In this document: piece by piece, positions 9,711-18,406 of the stretch | Layout of the letters: the number at the start of each line of letters is the position of its first letter | Numbering within the stretch: position 1 is the first letter of the stretch | Assembly (NCBI RefSeq): GCF_015645445.1 | Contig: NZ_JADOGI010000064.1 | Span: 1 to 47,372, forward strand | From: Nonomuraea cypriaca | GTDB taxonomy: Bacteria > Actinomycetota > Actinomycetes > Streptosporangiales > Streptosporangiaceae | Direction: 5' to 3' | DNA length: 47,372 nucleotides | The notes under the pieces: model-generated | Database searches by the model: none | What the model was told of the DNA's origin: nothing | The model's input: only the letters and a program-made list of their open reading frames with translations | Made by a program: the position numbers and the translations under genes

Positions 9711-10723
9711 ATGAACGACTACGAGCTGTACCCCATCGGAGACGCCGCGCGCCGCAGGGGCCTGAGCGTGAGCGCTGTCCGGTTCTAGGCCGACACCGGG
9801 CTGATCGAGCCCACGGACCTGAACGAGGCTGGCCACCGGATGTACGACATCCACGCTATTGCCCGGCTGGAACTCGTCCGCACCCTGCGCGAGTTGGACA
9901 CGACCTGGAGGAGATTCGCCGCCTGCTCGAAGGCGGCACGACCCTGCACGACCTGCTCACCACACACCTGGAGTTCGTCGAGCGCCAGGAGCGCACCCTG
10001 CGGGCCAGGCGGGCGGTGCTCAGGACCCTGATCAAACAGGGCGGCACCGCTCAGGCCGACCTGATGCACAAGCTCGTCTGGATGACCGACGAGGAACGCG
10101 AACAGACCATCGATGATTTCTGGAACGACGTCGGCGAGGACCTGGACGTCCCCGAGAACGTCGTCGACCGGTTGCGGACGATGCGCCCGGTTCTGCCCGC
10201 GGACCTCATGGCCGCCCAGCTCGAGGCGTGGATCGACCTGGCCGACCTGGTGCGGGACCCGGTGTTCCGCGACGCGGTCCGTACCTACCTGCAAGACATC
10301 TGGTCCACACCGGAGACCCGAGTCCTGGTGACCGAGCCGTTTCAGGACTTCATGCACGTGAGTGGGGCCCGGCTCGTAGAGGAACTCCTCGCCGCGTACC
10401 GCGCCGGAGAGTCTCCCCGGTCCCCCTGGGCCCAGCAGGCCGTCACACGCTTCATGGAAGCGGCCACCGCGCTGTCCGACACACCGCTCACCCCCGAAGT
10501 CCGCAACCGGATGGCCGACGGATACCGGCAGATACCCGACATCATGCGCCAGATCGCCGAAGAGGAAGCCACGTCCGAGAGCCCCGTCTACGACGACGCT
10601 CACGGCCGGTACCTGTCTCTGGTGGCGCTGATCAACGGGACTGCGACCGAGGAGGAGCATGACTCCATGCCTTATGCCTGGATCGCCGACGCCATGCGCG
10701 CCGTGGACCCGCCGGCTCCCTAA
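9711..10723 (+). pseudogene. MerR/TipA-type transcriptional regulator, broken by a stop and a frameshift
   Basis: The ATG at 9711 opens MNDYELYPIGDAARRRGLSV, a MerR winged-helix start. Codon 26 is TAG (9786-9788) where the family has Tyr or another aromatic (SAVRFYADTGLI). The frame then continues through GHRMYDIHAIARLELVRTLREL, after which a one-base loss near 9895 (TTGGACAC for TTGGGACAC) shifts to the frame encoding HDLEEIRRLLEGGTTLHDLL and the intact effector domain to 10723. Total length would be about 337 residues. Both lesions lie in the N-terminal third, and the rest is well kept, so the gene died recently or carries sequencing errors. Confidence 0.8.
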
Positions 10724-11015
10724 CGACCGATGGTGGCTGATACCACGTTGGTCAACTCAAAGTCCGCTCCCGCACCGGCTCCCGCGAGCTGCTCTTCGGT
10801 CACGATCGGCCCCTGCCGACCGGAGCTTCTCAGATCGCCTGCGGCCTCGTTGTGGACACCGTCTCCAACGAGGGCCGCCCAGGTCAGGTGCCACGCAACG
10901 AGCAGCGGCTCAAGATGATGTCCGCCTGTGAAACGCCGGCGCCGTCACCCGGCAGGGCCCCGACGCACTCACGATCGACTCGTAGCCGGTTTTACCCGCG
11001 TATCTCGGCTGGACC
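10724..11015. other. Intergenic region with no recognisable gene
   Basis: Several short open frames occur on both strands but none has a ribosome site or recognisable motif. The stretch precedes a strong hairpin at 11016-11066. It may hold decayed coding sequence. Confidence 0.35.
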
Positions 11016-11066
11016 CGATGCCCCGGTCCGCAGTAAATCCGGGAATTGCCGCGGACCGGGGCATCG
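11016..11066. repeat. Perfect 16-base inverted repeat (hairpin)
   Basis: CGATGCCCCGGTCCGC (11016-11031) and its exact reverse complement (11051-11066) flank a 19-base loop. There is no T-run after it. It could act as a terminator for upstream transcription, or be a small repetitive palindrome, 73 bases upstream of the next promoter. Confidence 0.6.
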
Positions 11067-11139
11067 CAAGGTCAAGGCACTGAGCTGCGAAAACGCTCGC
11101 TAGCGTTCGATTCCAGCCGGATGGTCCCAGCAATCCCTC

Positions 11140-11178
11140 TTGACGCACAGCCGATTTGTAAAGATATGCTTTACAAAT
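11140..11178 (+). promoter_or_regulatory. Promoter and palindromic operator of the HTH/DUF3887 gene
   Basis: TTGACG at 11140-11145 is a good -35. The region at 11163-11170 (GATATGCT) supplies the -10. A perfect inverted repeat, ATTTGTAAAG (11154-11163) and CTTTACAAAT (11169-11178), spans the -10 and runs into the ATG at 11177. Binding there would block both transcription and the start codon. Leaderless transcription is likely, and the adjacent HTH protein is the obvious ligand. Confidence 0.7.
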
Positions 11179-11785
11179 GCAAGAAACGTTGACGGAGGCG
11201 CTGCGGGCCTTGAAAGCGCGTATGGAGGCGTTCCTCGCCGCACGTGTCCTGACGAGGAGCGACGACTGGGCCGACTCGATAGGGCGCGCCGTGAGCATGC
11301 AGGCGGCCGCCGATGACGTCGTGCGTGCTGTCGTGCAGCAGGCACGACAGCACGGCGCTACGTGGCAGGTCATCGGTGATGCGCTCGGCGTGAGCCGGCA
11401 GGCGGCGTTTCAGCGCTATGGCAAACCGATCGATCCAAGAACAGGAGAACCAATGAACACCACGCCGCTACCCGGCGTCGCCGAACTGGCCGCCTCGGTG
11501 ATCGAGGACCTCGCATCCGGGCAATGGACGCGTGTCACCGAGCAGTTCGATCCGAGCATGCGCGATGGCTTGTCGGAGGATGCGCTCGCGGCCGCGTGGG
11601 CGCAGATCGTCGGCCTGTCGGGAGCTTTCGAGGGGCTTGGAGAGCCTGAGATCACCCGGGCCGGCGACCTGACGATCACGAACACGCCGCTCTCGTTGGA
11701 GGCGGGCGACTACACGGCACGGATCGCGTTCCGCGACGACCGCACCATCGCCGGTCTGCACATCCTCGAAAGGCAGACGTCGTGA
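11177..11785 (+). CDS. HTH regulator with C-terminal DUF3887-like domain
   Basis: 202 residues. The N-terminal 80 residues are helical and include an HTH-like stretch, TWQVIGDALGVSRQAAFQRY, a form often found in small actinobacterial DNA-binding proteins. After a linker (GKPIDPRTGEP), residues 95-200 resemble the DUF3887 fold: AASVIEDLASGQWTRVTEQF, then LAAAWAQIVGLSGAFEGLGE. That domain usually sits in secreted or membrane-associated proteins and probably binds a ligand. The start overlaps a perfect palindrome, suggesting autoregulation. It overlaps the following CPBP protease gene by 4 bases (GTGA), so both are co-translated and probably functionally linked. Confidence 0.75.
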   Translation: MQETLTEALRALKARMEAFLAARVLTRSDDWADSIGRAVSMQAAADDVVRAVVQQARQHGATWQVIGDALGVSRQAAFQRYGKPIDPRTGEPMNTTPLPGVAELAASVIEDLASGQWTRVTEQFDPSMRDGLSEDALAAAWAQIVGLSGAFEGLGEPEITRAGDLTITNTPLSLEAGDYTARIAFRDDRTIAGLHILERQTS

Positions 11786-12744
11786 CCATCGAATCTCCGG
11801 GCGGATCGAAGACGGCCACGACCCGAGGCGGACCCCGCATGAGCAGCCGTGATCTGCGATCCATCGGCGTGTTCACCACCTTGGCGTTCGGGCTCGCCTG
11901 GCTTCTCGCGCTTCCGCTCTGGTTCGGTGACGGACTCGCCAGCTCCTGGTTCACCGTCGTGGCCGCCGCCACGATGATGACCCCCGCGATCGCCGCCCTT
12001 GTCGTCGTGTTCTTCGTGGAGCGGCCGCAGCAGAAGGTGTGGACGCTCGGGCTGTGGCCGTTGCGACCGGTCCGGAGACTGCTCGGCTATGGGGCGGTGG
12101 GGATCATCGTGTCCATCGCGCTCGTCCTGGTGGCGCTCCCGGTCGGTGCGCTGCTGGGTGTCTTTCCGGCCGATTTTGTGAACTTCTCCGCGTTCCAGCA
12201 GGTTCTCGACGAGCAAGCGGGCGCCGCGGGAGTGGCCGAAGTCCCGATACCGATCGGCGCGCTCATCGCCATCCAGCTCGCCGCACTCCCTTTGGCGGCG
12301 TTCATCAACCTCATCCCGGCGCTGGGGGAGGAACTCGGGTGGCGAGGGTGGCTGCTGCCGAAACTGATGCCGCTCGGTACACTCCCAGCCCTCCTGATCT
12401 CGGGCGTGATCTGGGGCCTTTGGCACGCTCCGCTCATCCTCCTCGGGTACAACTACCCGGATGCGCCGGGCTGGCTAGGCGTGACTGCGATGGTCGGCAT
12501 GTGCATCCTGGTCGGCGCGGTCTTCGGTTGGCTGCGGCTCCGATCGGGGTCCGTGTGGCCCGCGGCCCTCGCGCATGCCGCGTTCAATGGGGCGGGCGGG
12601 ACCTACCTCCTGTTCGCCAAGGCCGGCGAGCACGTCGACACCACGCAGGCGACGATCCTCGGCTGGAGCGGGTGGATCGTGCCGCTCGCGCTCGTCGTGA
12701 TCCTGATCGCCACGGGACAGTTCGCTTCCGCGAAGCACCCATGA
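11782..12744 (+). CDS. CPBP family intramembrane glutamic endopeptidase (Abi/Rce1-like)
   Basis: 320 residues, GTG start overlapping the upstream stop. About eight hydrophobic segments. The catalytic motifs of the CPBP/Rce1 family are present: EELGWRGW (Glu183-Glu184, Arg188), WGLWHAPL (His215), and AALAHAAFN (His265, Asn269). These residues form the intramembrane active site. Bacterial members process peptides, confer self-immunity to bacteriocins or act in signalling. Here it is paired with an HTH/DUF3887 protein, suggesting a regulatory or immunity role. The GLWPLRPVRR segment after the second helix is typical of actinobacterial members. Confidence 0.88.
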   Translation: MTIESPGGSKTATTRGGPRMSSRDLRSIGVFTTLAFGLAWLLALPLWFGDGLASSWFTVVAAATMMTPAIAALVVVFFVERPQQKVWTLGLWPLRPVRRLLGYGAVGIIVSIALVLVALPVGALLGVFPADFVNFSAFQQVLDEQAGAAGVAEVPIPIGALIAIQLAALPLAAFINLIPALGEELGWRGWLLPKLMPLGTLPALLISGVIWGLWHAPLILLGYNYPDAPGWLGVTAMVGMCILVGAVFGWLRLRSGSVWPAALAHAAFNGAGGTYLLFAKAGEHVDTTQATILGWSGWIVPLALVVILIATGQFASAKHP

Positions 12745-12789
12745 CCGTGAAGCTCGTCTCACTGAAACCACAGGCTTACCAGGAAACCC

Positions 12790-12995
12790 TGGGCCCCCTG
12801 CCCCACGGGACCCTAACTCCCGGACAGTGATCTTTCCCTGGTCACGAATCTCCTGCAGCGCGGGGAGCGTGATCCCGCTCTCTGCGGCGATCTCTGCAAG
12901 CAGACGGTTTCAAGGTCGCGGCAGGTTGACGGGCACCTCGACGGCGAAGGGGCAGGTCGCCCGAAAACAGGTCTTCGACGGTCTCCATCGTTATC
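12790..12995 (-). pseudogene. Unrecognised gene remnant with internal stop
   Basis: The minus strand reads METVEDLFSGDLP, then, after a frame change, FAVEVPVNLPRP, a TGA, and in the same frame NRLLAEIAAESGITLPALQE and RDQGKITVRELGSRG. The composition is protein-like but the frame is interrupted at least twice. I do not recognise the family; the position next to Tn3 debris suggests transposon cargo. Confidence 0.3.
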
Positions 12996-13000
12996 AACCG

Positions 13001-13037
13001 GCTGGATGAACAAGCTGGATGAACAAGCTGGATGAAC
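13001..13037. repeat. 13-base tandem repeat, nearly three copies
   Basis: The unit GCTGGATGAACAA begins at 13001, 13014 and 13027, the last copy incomplete. Tandem copies with no spacers exclude a CRISPR. It sits at the edge of the Tn3-derived block. Confidence 0.6.
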
Positions 13038-13090
13038 CTCTCTCAGCGCGTCAGCGGGACGTCCATCCTTGCTCCAGCAGTTGCGTCCAG

Positions 13091-13275
13091 ACCAGCTCGA
13101 CGAGGGCGCGATCTGCTTCGAGGTCAACCTGCACTAGCCGCGTACGGCTGATCTGGCCGCACTCCTGCCCGGCGTCATCAGGAGCGGGCGCACCGTCGCC
13201 TTCGACGCCGAGACCATGACGGCCGCCTACGGCATGCTCCAAGTCATCATTGCGCTCACCCAGAACGGGCCGTAA
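13091..13275 (+). pseudogene. Unrecognised plus-strand remnant with internal stop
   Basis: In one frame the plus strand reads QLDEGAICFEVNLH, a TAG, then PRTADLAALLPGVIRSGRTV and AFDAETMTAAYGMLQVIIAL, stopping at 13273-13275. This is protein-like but unknown to me, and it abuts the 3' end of the Tn3 transposase on the opposite strand. Confidence 0.3.
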
Positions 13276-14630
13276 CCACGAGAGGGGTGGCAGGGTCAGG
13301 CACCACGCCTGCTCCGTCTGCTGCTCCAGATGCGGGCGGGTGATGGTGCCCTGCTGGGCGTAGTGCAGGTCACGGCGCAGCGCGTGCAGGCTTTCCCCCT
13401 TGTTCAGCTGCCGCGAGATCTTCCTCCTGAAGGCCGGGTCCGAGAGGTACTTGGCCAGGTGCACGGTCCTTCTGAGCATGCCCCACTCCTTCAACGCGGC
13501 GGCCAGGGTGTTCTGCCGCGAGGCGGCCGACCACTTGCCGACGATCAGCGAGGCAGTGGCCTGGCCGTACTTCAGCGACCCGGCCATCCGCAACAGGTCC
13601 GGCCAGCAGCTGGCGATGAGGTCCTCATTCCAGCGCGCACCCAGCAGCGGCCCGGCGTGCGGGTAGCGCTTGGCGATCTCGGTCGGGGTCTCGTCCCGCA
13701 CCAGGGCGACCCGGGTCAGGTCCCGCAACCGCGGCGTGAGCGCCTTGCCGACCAGGTCGAACAGGGCAAAGTTGATCAACGTGGCTCCGTGAGTATCGGT
13801 CGCGTGCTCGGCGATCGGAAGGTCGGTCGCGTTGCCCAGGAAATCGTCCAGCACGTAGTGCGCCTCCCGCGCCGTCGGCACGATGATCTTCGTGCCGTAC
13901 GTCGACCACTGGTCGGAGACATGGGTGTAGGTGGACAGCACCTGACCGCCGTGAATGACCATGGTCCGACCGGTCACGGCCTTGCCGCGGACGGGGAAGC
14001 GCTGGCCGTCGGAGGAGCTCATGGTGCCGCCGCCGAACACCTTGGCCAGCTCCAGGCCGTAGTGGTGGTCGACGATGACCGTGTTGGCCTCGCGCAGCGT
14101 CTCCTCCCGCACGTACCACTCCATCGTCCAGGCCAGCACGTCGTAGGACACTCCACACGCCTCCGACATCCGGGCCAGGCCCAGGTTCGTGGACATCGCG
14201 ATGAGCACGGCCAGGATGTTGCGCTTGGTCTCCACGGACGTGCTGAGCTTGCGCCCACCGGCGTGGGTGAAGCAGTCCAGGAAGTGCGTGCGGGCGTCCA
14301 GCTCGATCAGCAGCGAGGCGATCGGCGCGAACGGCAGCATCGCGGCCAGCTCGTCCTTCAGCGCCTTGGCCTCGGCAGGCACGTCCTCGGCCGACAGCGG
14401 CGGCACCACCAGATGCTCGTCCTCATCCAGCCGGACCATGCCGGTGTCATCCGGCAGCGCCTGGGCCAGCGTCTTCCCCAGTTCCTCCAGAGCCTCGTGC
14501 AGTTCCTCCTTGCCCTGCGCCAGTGCTTCAGCCGCGTTCGGCGGCTTGCTCACCAGGCGGCAGTACTCAACTCATCTGCGCTGATCTCCGGGAACGAGCG
14601 CAACTGCTCCAACTGCTCCTCGGAGAACAT
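13260..14630 (-). pseudogene. Tn3 family transposase, internally deleted
   Basis: The main block (13260-14553) covers the C-terminal catalytic DDE region of a TnpA of the Tn3 family: HAGGRKLSTSVETKRNILAV, SDQWSTYGTKII, ATDTHGATLINFALFDLVG, and ALKEWGMLRRTVHLAKYLSD. Full-length TnpA is near 1000 residues, and about 430 are here. Just upstream, in another frame, an ATG at 14630 opens MFSEEQLEQLRSFPEISADE, which resembles the very N-terminus of this transposase family. The middle is missing, so an internal deletion joined the ends. The C-terminus also degenerates after PPLSWLRPVLGE. No 38-base terminal repeats were found. Confidence 0.85.
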
Positions 14631-14762
14631 CTTCTCTGACAACGCACCACTCCACGTGCCGTACCGGACAAAACCGGAACGACCGTAGCGGCAGTGATCA
14701 TCAACCGCCACAGGAGGTCAACTCCTGCGTTTCCGCAGGTCAGACGCTACTTCGTTGAAAAT

Positions 14763-15053
14763 TTCTTCATTGCTACCGGGACCCCGACATCGAAGGCCGC
14801 GCTCGAAGCGCTCACCCGATCCACCGCACTGGACCTGGCGGCACGAGGCATCCGGGTGAACGCCGTCGCCCCGGGCCCTGTCCAGACCGGCTGGATCGGG
14901 GAGGACCTCATCGCGCAGGCTACGGCGATCGTGCCGATGGGCCGGGTCGGCGAGCCGGATGACATCGCCGACGCGGTGGTGTATCTGGCCTCCCATCAGG
15001 CCCGCTGGATCACCGGCCAGGTTCTGCAGGTCGCCGGAGGCCACGCGCTATGA
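14763..15053 (+). pseudogene. SDR oxidoreductase, C-terminal fragment
   Basis: About 95 residues correspond to the last third of a FabG-like short-chain dehydrogenase: TSKAALEALTRSTALDLAAR, GIRVNAVAPGPVQTGWI, and PDDIADAVVYLASHQARWIT, then GQVLQVAGGHAL. The cofactor-binding half and catalytic Ser are missing and the Tyr of YxxxK is lost (GTPTSK). The break lies about 130 bases from the N-terminal remnant of the Tn3 transposase, so the transposon probably caused the truncation. Confidence 0.85.
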
Positions 15054-15072
15054 CCGGCCTTCGCCGTGGATG

Positions 15073-15735
15073 TCAGGAGCCGCGTGGGACCACCAGGCCG
15101 GATTCGTAGGCGAGGACCACGAGTTGGGCGCGGTCACGGGCATGGAGCTTGGTCATGGCCCGGTTGATATGGGTTTTCGCGGTCAGCGAGCTGATCACCA
15201 TGCGGTCGGCGATCTGGTCGTTGGACAGGCCCTGCGCGACCAGGGCGACGGCCTCGCGTTCGCGGTTGGTCAGCTCCTTCAGCTCCGTGCCGGTGCCGGT
15301 GTGGAGCGGCTGGGTGACGTACCGGTTGATCAGCTTGCGGGTGATCGACGGTGCGAGCAGGGCGTCGCCGCGCGCGGCGACGCGTACGGCGTGGAGGAAG
15401 TCTTCCGGCACGATGTCTTTGACGAGGAATCCGGCCGCGCCGGCGCGCAGCGCGTTGAAGACGTATTCGTCCAAGCCGTAGTTGGTCAGGATGACGACGT
15501 GCACCCCGGCCAGGGCCGGGTCCGCGGCGATGCGCCTGGTCGCCTCGATGCCGTCGACGACCGGCATCTGGATGTCGATGAGCGCGATGTCGGGCAGGTG
15601 TTCCCTGACCAGAGCCAGGCCCTCCTTCCCGTCGGCGGCCTCGGCCACCACCTCGATGTCGTCTTCGAGGTCGAGGAGCGCGCGGAATCCGCTGCGCAGG
15701 AGCGGCTGGTCGTCGACCAGTACGACACGGATCAT
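15073..15735 (-). CDS. NarL/FixJ family response regulator
   Basis: 220 residues. The receiver domain has acidic Asp8/Asp9 and the phospho-acceptor Asp54 in ALIDIQMP, with the switch threonine in VVILTNYG. A LuxR-type HTH follows near residues 150-210: LTNREREAVALVAQGLSNDQ and ISSLTAKTHINRAMTK. Its ATG overlaps the stop of the histidine kinase gene (ATGA), so the two proteins are made together. The target genes cannot be identified from the sequence; self-regulation and control of the neighbouring divergent small membrane protein are both possible. Confidence 0.92.
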   Translation of the reverse strand: MIRVVLVDDQPLLRSGFRALLDLEDDIEVVAEAADGKEGLALVREHLPDIALIDIQMPVVDGIEATRRIAADPALAGVHVVILTNYGLDEYVFNALRAGAAGFLVKDIVPEDFLHAVRVAARGDALLAPSITRKLINRYVTQPLHTGTGTELKELTNREREAVALVAQGLSNDQIADRMVISSLTAKTHINRAMTKLHARDRAQLVVLAYESGLVVPRGS

Positions 15736-16859
15736 GACGTTCGTTCCACGGGAAGTTCAGCTTGTACGGTGAAGCCGCCCTCGCCGCGCGGTGCCGCCAG
15801 CAGGCGACCGCCGAGGGCGGTGACGCGTTCGCGCATCCCGAGCAGTCCCACGCCGGGCACCGGGGCGGTGTCCGGCGTGGCCGTGCCGTCGTCATCGACG
15901 CGTATCGCGAGGGCGTCGGGACGGTAGTCGATCCGGACCGACGCCGTCGCGGCGGCGGCGTGCCGGGCGATGTTGGTGAGGGACTCCTGAACGATCCGGT
16001 AGACGGTCCGGTCCACCGCGGCCGGCACGTCATGTCGTTGTCCCTCGATCGTCAGCGTCGCGTCCAGGCCGGTCGTCCGAGCCCGTTCGACCAGTTCCGC
16101 GACGTGGTCGAGCCCGCGCGGCGGGGTCGTGTCGTCGTCGCGCAGCGCCTCCAGGGTCGCGCGCAGCTCCCTGGTCGCCTCACGTCCGGCCTCCTGGATC
16201 GCCAGCAGGGCCTCAGGCACCTGTTCGCCTCGCTTGCGTGCCACGTGGACGGCGACCTCGGCCTGCACCTTGATGATCGAGATCTGGTGGGTGAGCGAAT
16301 CGTGCAGCTCCCGCGCGATGTGCAGCCGCTCCTCGTCGGCGCGGCGGCGCGCGGTCTCCTCCCGGGTGCGCTCGGCTTCGTCCGCCCGCCGCTCGGCCTG
16401 CCGCAGCGCTTCACCCGCGGCGCTGGCCGCGATCAGCCAGGCCAGCTCCAGGGCACCTCTGGCCTGCGCGAACGCCTCGCCCGTGTCGTGCAGGCCCGAG
16501 GCCATCGCCGCGAGGGGGAGAGCGGCCAGCATGATCACGCTCGCCGCCACCGTGATGGTGCGGTGTCCCGCGCGTACGGCGGCGTACACCGCGAACAGGT
16601 ACGCGACGGCGGGCACGTCGAACCCGGCCGCCTGGTAACCCACCGCGCACAGCCCGGTGACGGCCAGGACGGGAACCGGCGCCCGGCGGCGCGCGGCCAG
16701 CACCAGGCCGCCGGCCGTCAGCAGCGCGTAGCCGAGCAGGTCGCGGTACGTGGCGGAGTGCTGCCCGGACAGCCCGGTGACCAGCAGCGCCGCCGCCACG
16801 CCGACGGCGATCGCCCAGTCCATGACACGTGCCCGGACACCGGACAGTCCTGTGCTCAT
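15732..16859 (-). CDS. NarL-type sensor histidine kinase (HisKA_3)
   Basis: 375 residues from the ATG at 16859 (MSTGLSGVRARVMDWAIAVG); the open frame extends much further upstream but that part lacks a membrane-protein pattern. Five or so membrane segments occupy residues 12-150. They lead into a coiled-coil Arg/Glu-rich linker and the dimerisation helix ARELHDSLTHQISIIKVQAE with phosphorylated His186. The HATPase domain follows, with the GVGLLGMRERVTALGG G2 motif. It phosphorylates the overlapping response regulator. The sensing domain is entirely in the membrane with no large extracellular loop, so the signal may be envelope-derived. Confidence 0.9.
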   Translation of the reverse strand: MSTGLSGVRARVMDWAIAVGVAAALLVTGLSGQHSATYRDLLGYALLTAGGLVLAARRRAPVPVLAVTGLCAVGYQAAGFDVPAVAYLFAVYAAVRAGHRTITVAASVIMLAALPLAAMASGLHDTGEAFAQARGALELAWLIAASAAGEALRQAERRADEAERTREETARRRADEERLHIARELHDSLTHQISIIKVQAEVAVHVARKRGEQVPEALLAIQEAGREATRELRATLEALRDDDTTPPRGLDHVAELVERARTTGLDATLTIEGQRHDVPAAVDRTVYRIVQESLTNIARHAAAATASVRIDYRPDALAIRVDDDGTATPDTAPVPGVGLLGMRERVTALGGRLLAAPRGEGGFTVQAELPVERTS

Positions 16860-17078
16860 GCGCGCACCATAACCGGATGTGCGCGCGGGCGACACCTGCG
16901 TACGGATGATCAGCCGCCTACCGCACACGCAGTACATTCCGCGGCTCCTGCGGCGTCCGCGGCAGCCGGCCACGGCATCGGCGGCAGTGCGAATTGCCCG
17001 CCTCCGCGGGACGATCGGCGGCGGGTCCGGCGGACATGATCGAGCGAGGTCCATTCGTAGGATGAGAAGGAGCACCTC

Positions 17079-17492
17079 ATGTCCGTCCGTCACCTGCTCA
17101 CCACCGTCCTGCTCGGGGGTTTCGAGCTTGTCACGCCGGCGGTCGCGCACGTCTCGGTCCAGCCGGACCCCGCCAGTGTGTACGCCATGAGCTCCGGGCG
17201 GCTCGGGGCCATCGTGGCCGCGCTGCTGGGGCTGGCCGGCGTGGTCATCGGCGGGCTGGCCCTGGCCCGCTCCGCCGGCCGTATCGGCACCGGCAACGGG
17301 AGAAACGGGGCCATCGTGGCCCTGATGGCGGGTCTGATCGGCATGGCCATCGGCGGGCTGGTGGTGGTCACCTCCGACGGCGGTCTCGGCACCGGCAACG
17401 GGCTGGGCGGGGGCATCGTGGCCCTGGTGGTGGGTCTGATCGGCATGGTACTCGGCGGGCTGGCTCTGTCCCGCTCCCGCCGCACCGGCTGA
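17079..17492 (+). CDS. Small glycine-rich membrane protein (DUF6223-like)
   Basis: 137 residues with an N-terminal signal segment ending near AVAHVS, then three hydrophobic repeats of the form GxIVALxxGLIGMxIGGLxxxxS (residues 42-64, 75-98, 108-130) separated by GRIGTGNG/GGLGTGNG linkers. The repeats probably arose by internal duplication, since DNA identity between the second and third is high. A ribosome site AGAAGGAG precedes the ATG. It resembles the uncharacterised DUF6223 family of actinobacteria. It lies divergently beside the sensor kinase, and may be an envelope-stress output. Confidence 0.65.
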   Translation: MSVRHLLTTVLLGGFELVTPAVAHVSVQPDPASVYAMSSGRLGAIVAALLGLAGVVIGGLALARSAGRIGTGNGRNGAIVALMAGLIGMAIGGLVVVTSDGGLGTGNGLGGGIVALVVGLIGMVLGGLALSRSRRTG

Positions 17493-17536
17493 CCGCGCGC
17501 TCACCCTCCTGTCCGCAGGCGGCTGAAGCCGGTCAT

Positions 17537-17571
17537 CCGTTCGGTGGGGGCGGATCAGCCGTTCGGTGGGG
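17537..17571. repeat. Direct repeat CCGTTCGGTGGGG, two copies
   Basis: Identical 13-base units start at 17537 and 17559, 22 bases apart (about two helical turns), 97-131 bases before the Tat FAD-oxidase gene. They could be regulator half-sites for that gene. Confidence 0.4.
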
Positions 17572-17667
17572 TGGAGGGTTCAGCCGCCGATTCATGACAT
17601 GGGTTGATGTGCGGCTCGCTGCCGGATTGAGAGGCTGACGGCCTCCAGTCGAAAAGGAGCGAGACAC

Positions 17668-18406
17668 ATGCCAGCAGGGAATGCGAGCCATCCCGGCGGT
17701 GCGGCGGTGAGTCGTCGTGGGCTGCTCGCTGGCGCGGGTACGGCGGCGGTTGCTGGGGTGGTCACCGTGGCGGGCACCGTGGCGGCCGGCGCGTGGGGTG
17801 CCCATGCCGCGTCGGCGGAAGCGGACGCGGCGGTGTTCGGACCGGTGAAGGTACGTCCGGGCGACCCGCGGTACGACAACCTGTTGCGTGGCAACAACTT
17901 CCGGTTCGCCGGCCACCCGGACGAGATCCGCGTGGCCGGGTCGACCGATCAGGTGGTGCGCGCCGTGTCGGAGGCGGTGCGGTCAGGCCGGCGGGTCGCG
18001 GTGCGCAGTGGGGGGCACTGCTTCGAGAACTTCACCGCCGATCCCGCGGTGAAGGTGCTGCTGGACCTCTCGCCGATGGACGCGGTCGGCTACGACGCCG
18101 ACCGGCGGGCGTTCGCCGTGCAACCCGGAGCCACTCTCGGTCACGTGTACCGGACGCTGCTCACAGGCTGGGGTGTGACCATCCCCGGTGGCGGTTGCCC
18201 GGAGGTGGGCGCCGGTGGACACTTCGCGGGCGGCGGGTACGGGCCGCTGTCCCGGCGGTACGGCTCGGTGGTGGATCACCTGTACGGCGTGGAGGTCGTG
18301 GTGGTCGACCGCGACGGCACCGCCCGCGCGGTGGTCGCCACCCGCGAGCCGGACGATCCGAACCGCGACCTGTGGTGGGCGCACACCGGCGGGGGCGGCG
18401 GCCCGG
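17668..18406 (+). pseudogene. Tat-exported FAD-binding oxidoreductase (berberine-bridge type), truncated
   Basis: A twin-arginine signal (SRRGLLAGAGTAAVAGVVTV) is followed by the FAD-binding PCMH domain: VRSGRRVAVRSGGHCFE with the flavin-linked His region, FAVQPGATLGHVYRTL, and GGGYGPLSRRYGSVVDHLYG. The family is about 500 residues; only about 245 remain. Similarity ends abruptly at the AHTGGGGG motif near 18406, after which the DNA belongs to a LuxR-type regulator in another frame. The substrate and berberine-like C-terminal domains are missing, so the enzyme is almost certainly dead, although its ribosome site (AAAAGGAG) is kept. Confidence 0.85.

Noticed and set aside
13001..13037. CRISPR-like repeats
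   Set aside because: The 13-base units are directly tandem without spacers, and no cas genes are near.
13330..14688. A 452-codon plus-strand open frame opposite the Tn3 transposase
   Set aside because: Antisense shadow of recognisable transposase sequence; composition rich in Arg, Gly, Val, His and no family match.
16860..17504. N-terminal extension of the histidine kinase to 17504
   Set aside because: The extra 215 residues are Gly/Asp/His-rich and overlap the small membrane protein gene on the other strand; the ATG at 16859 opens the first membrane helix.
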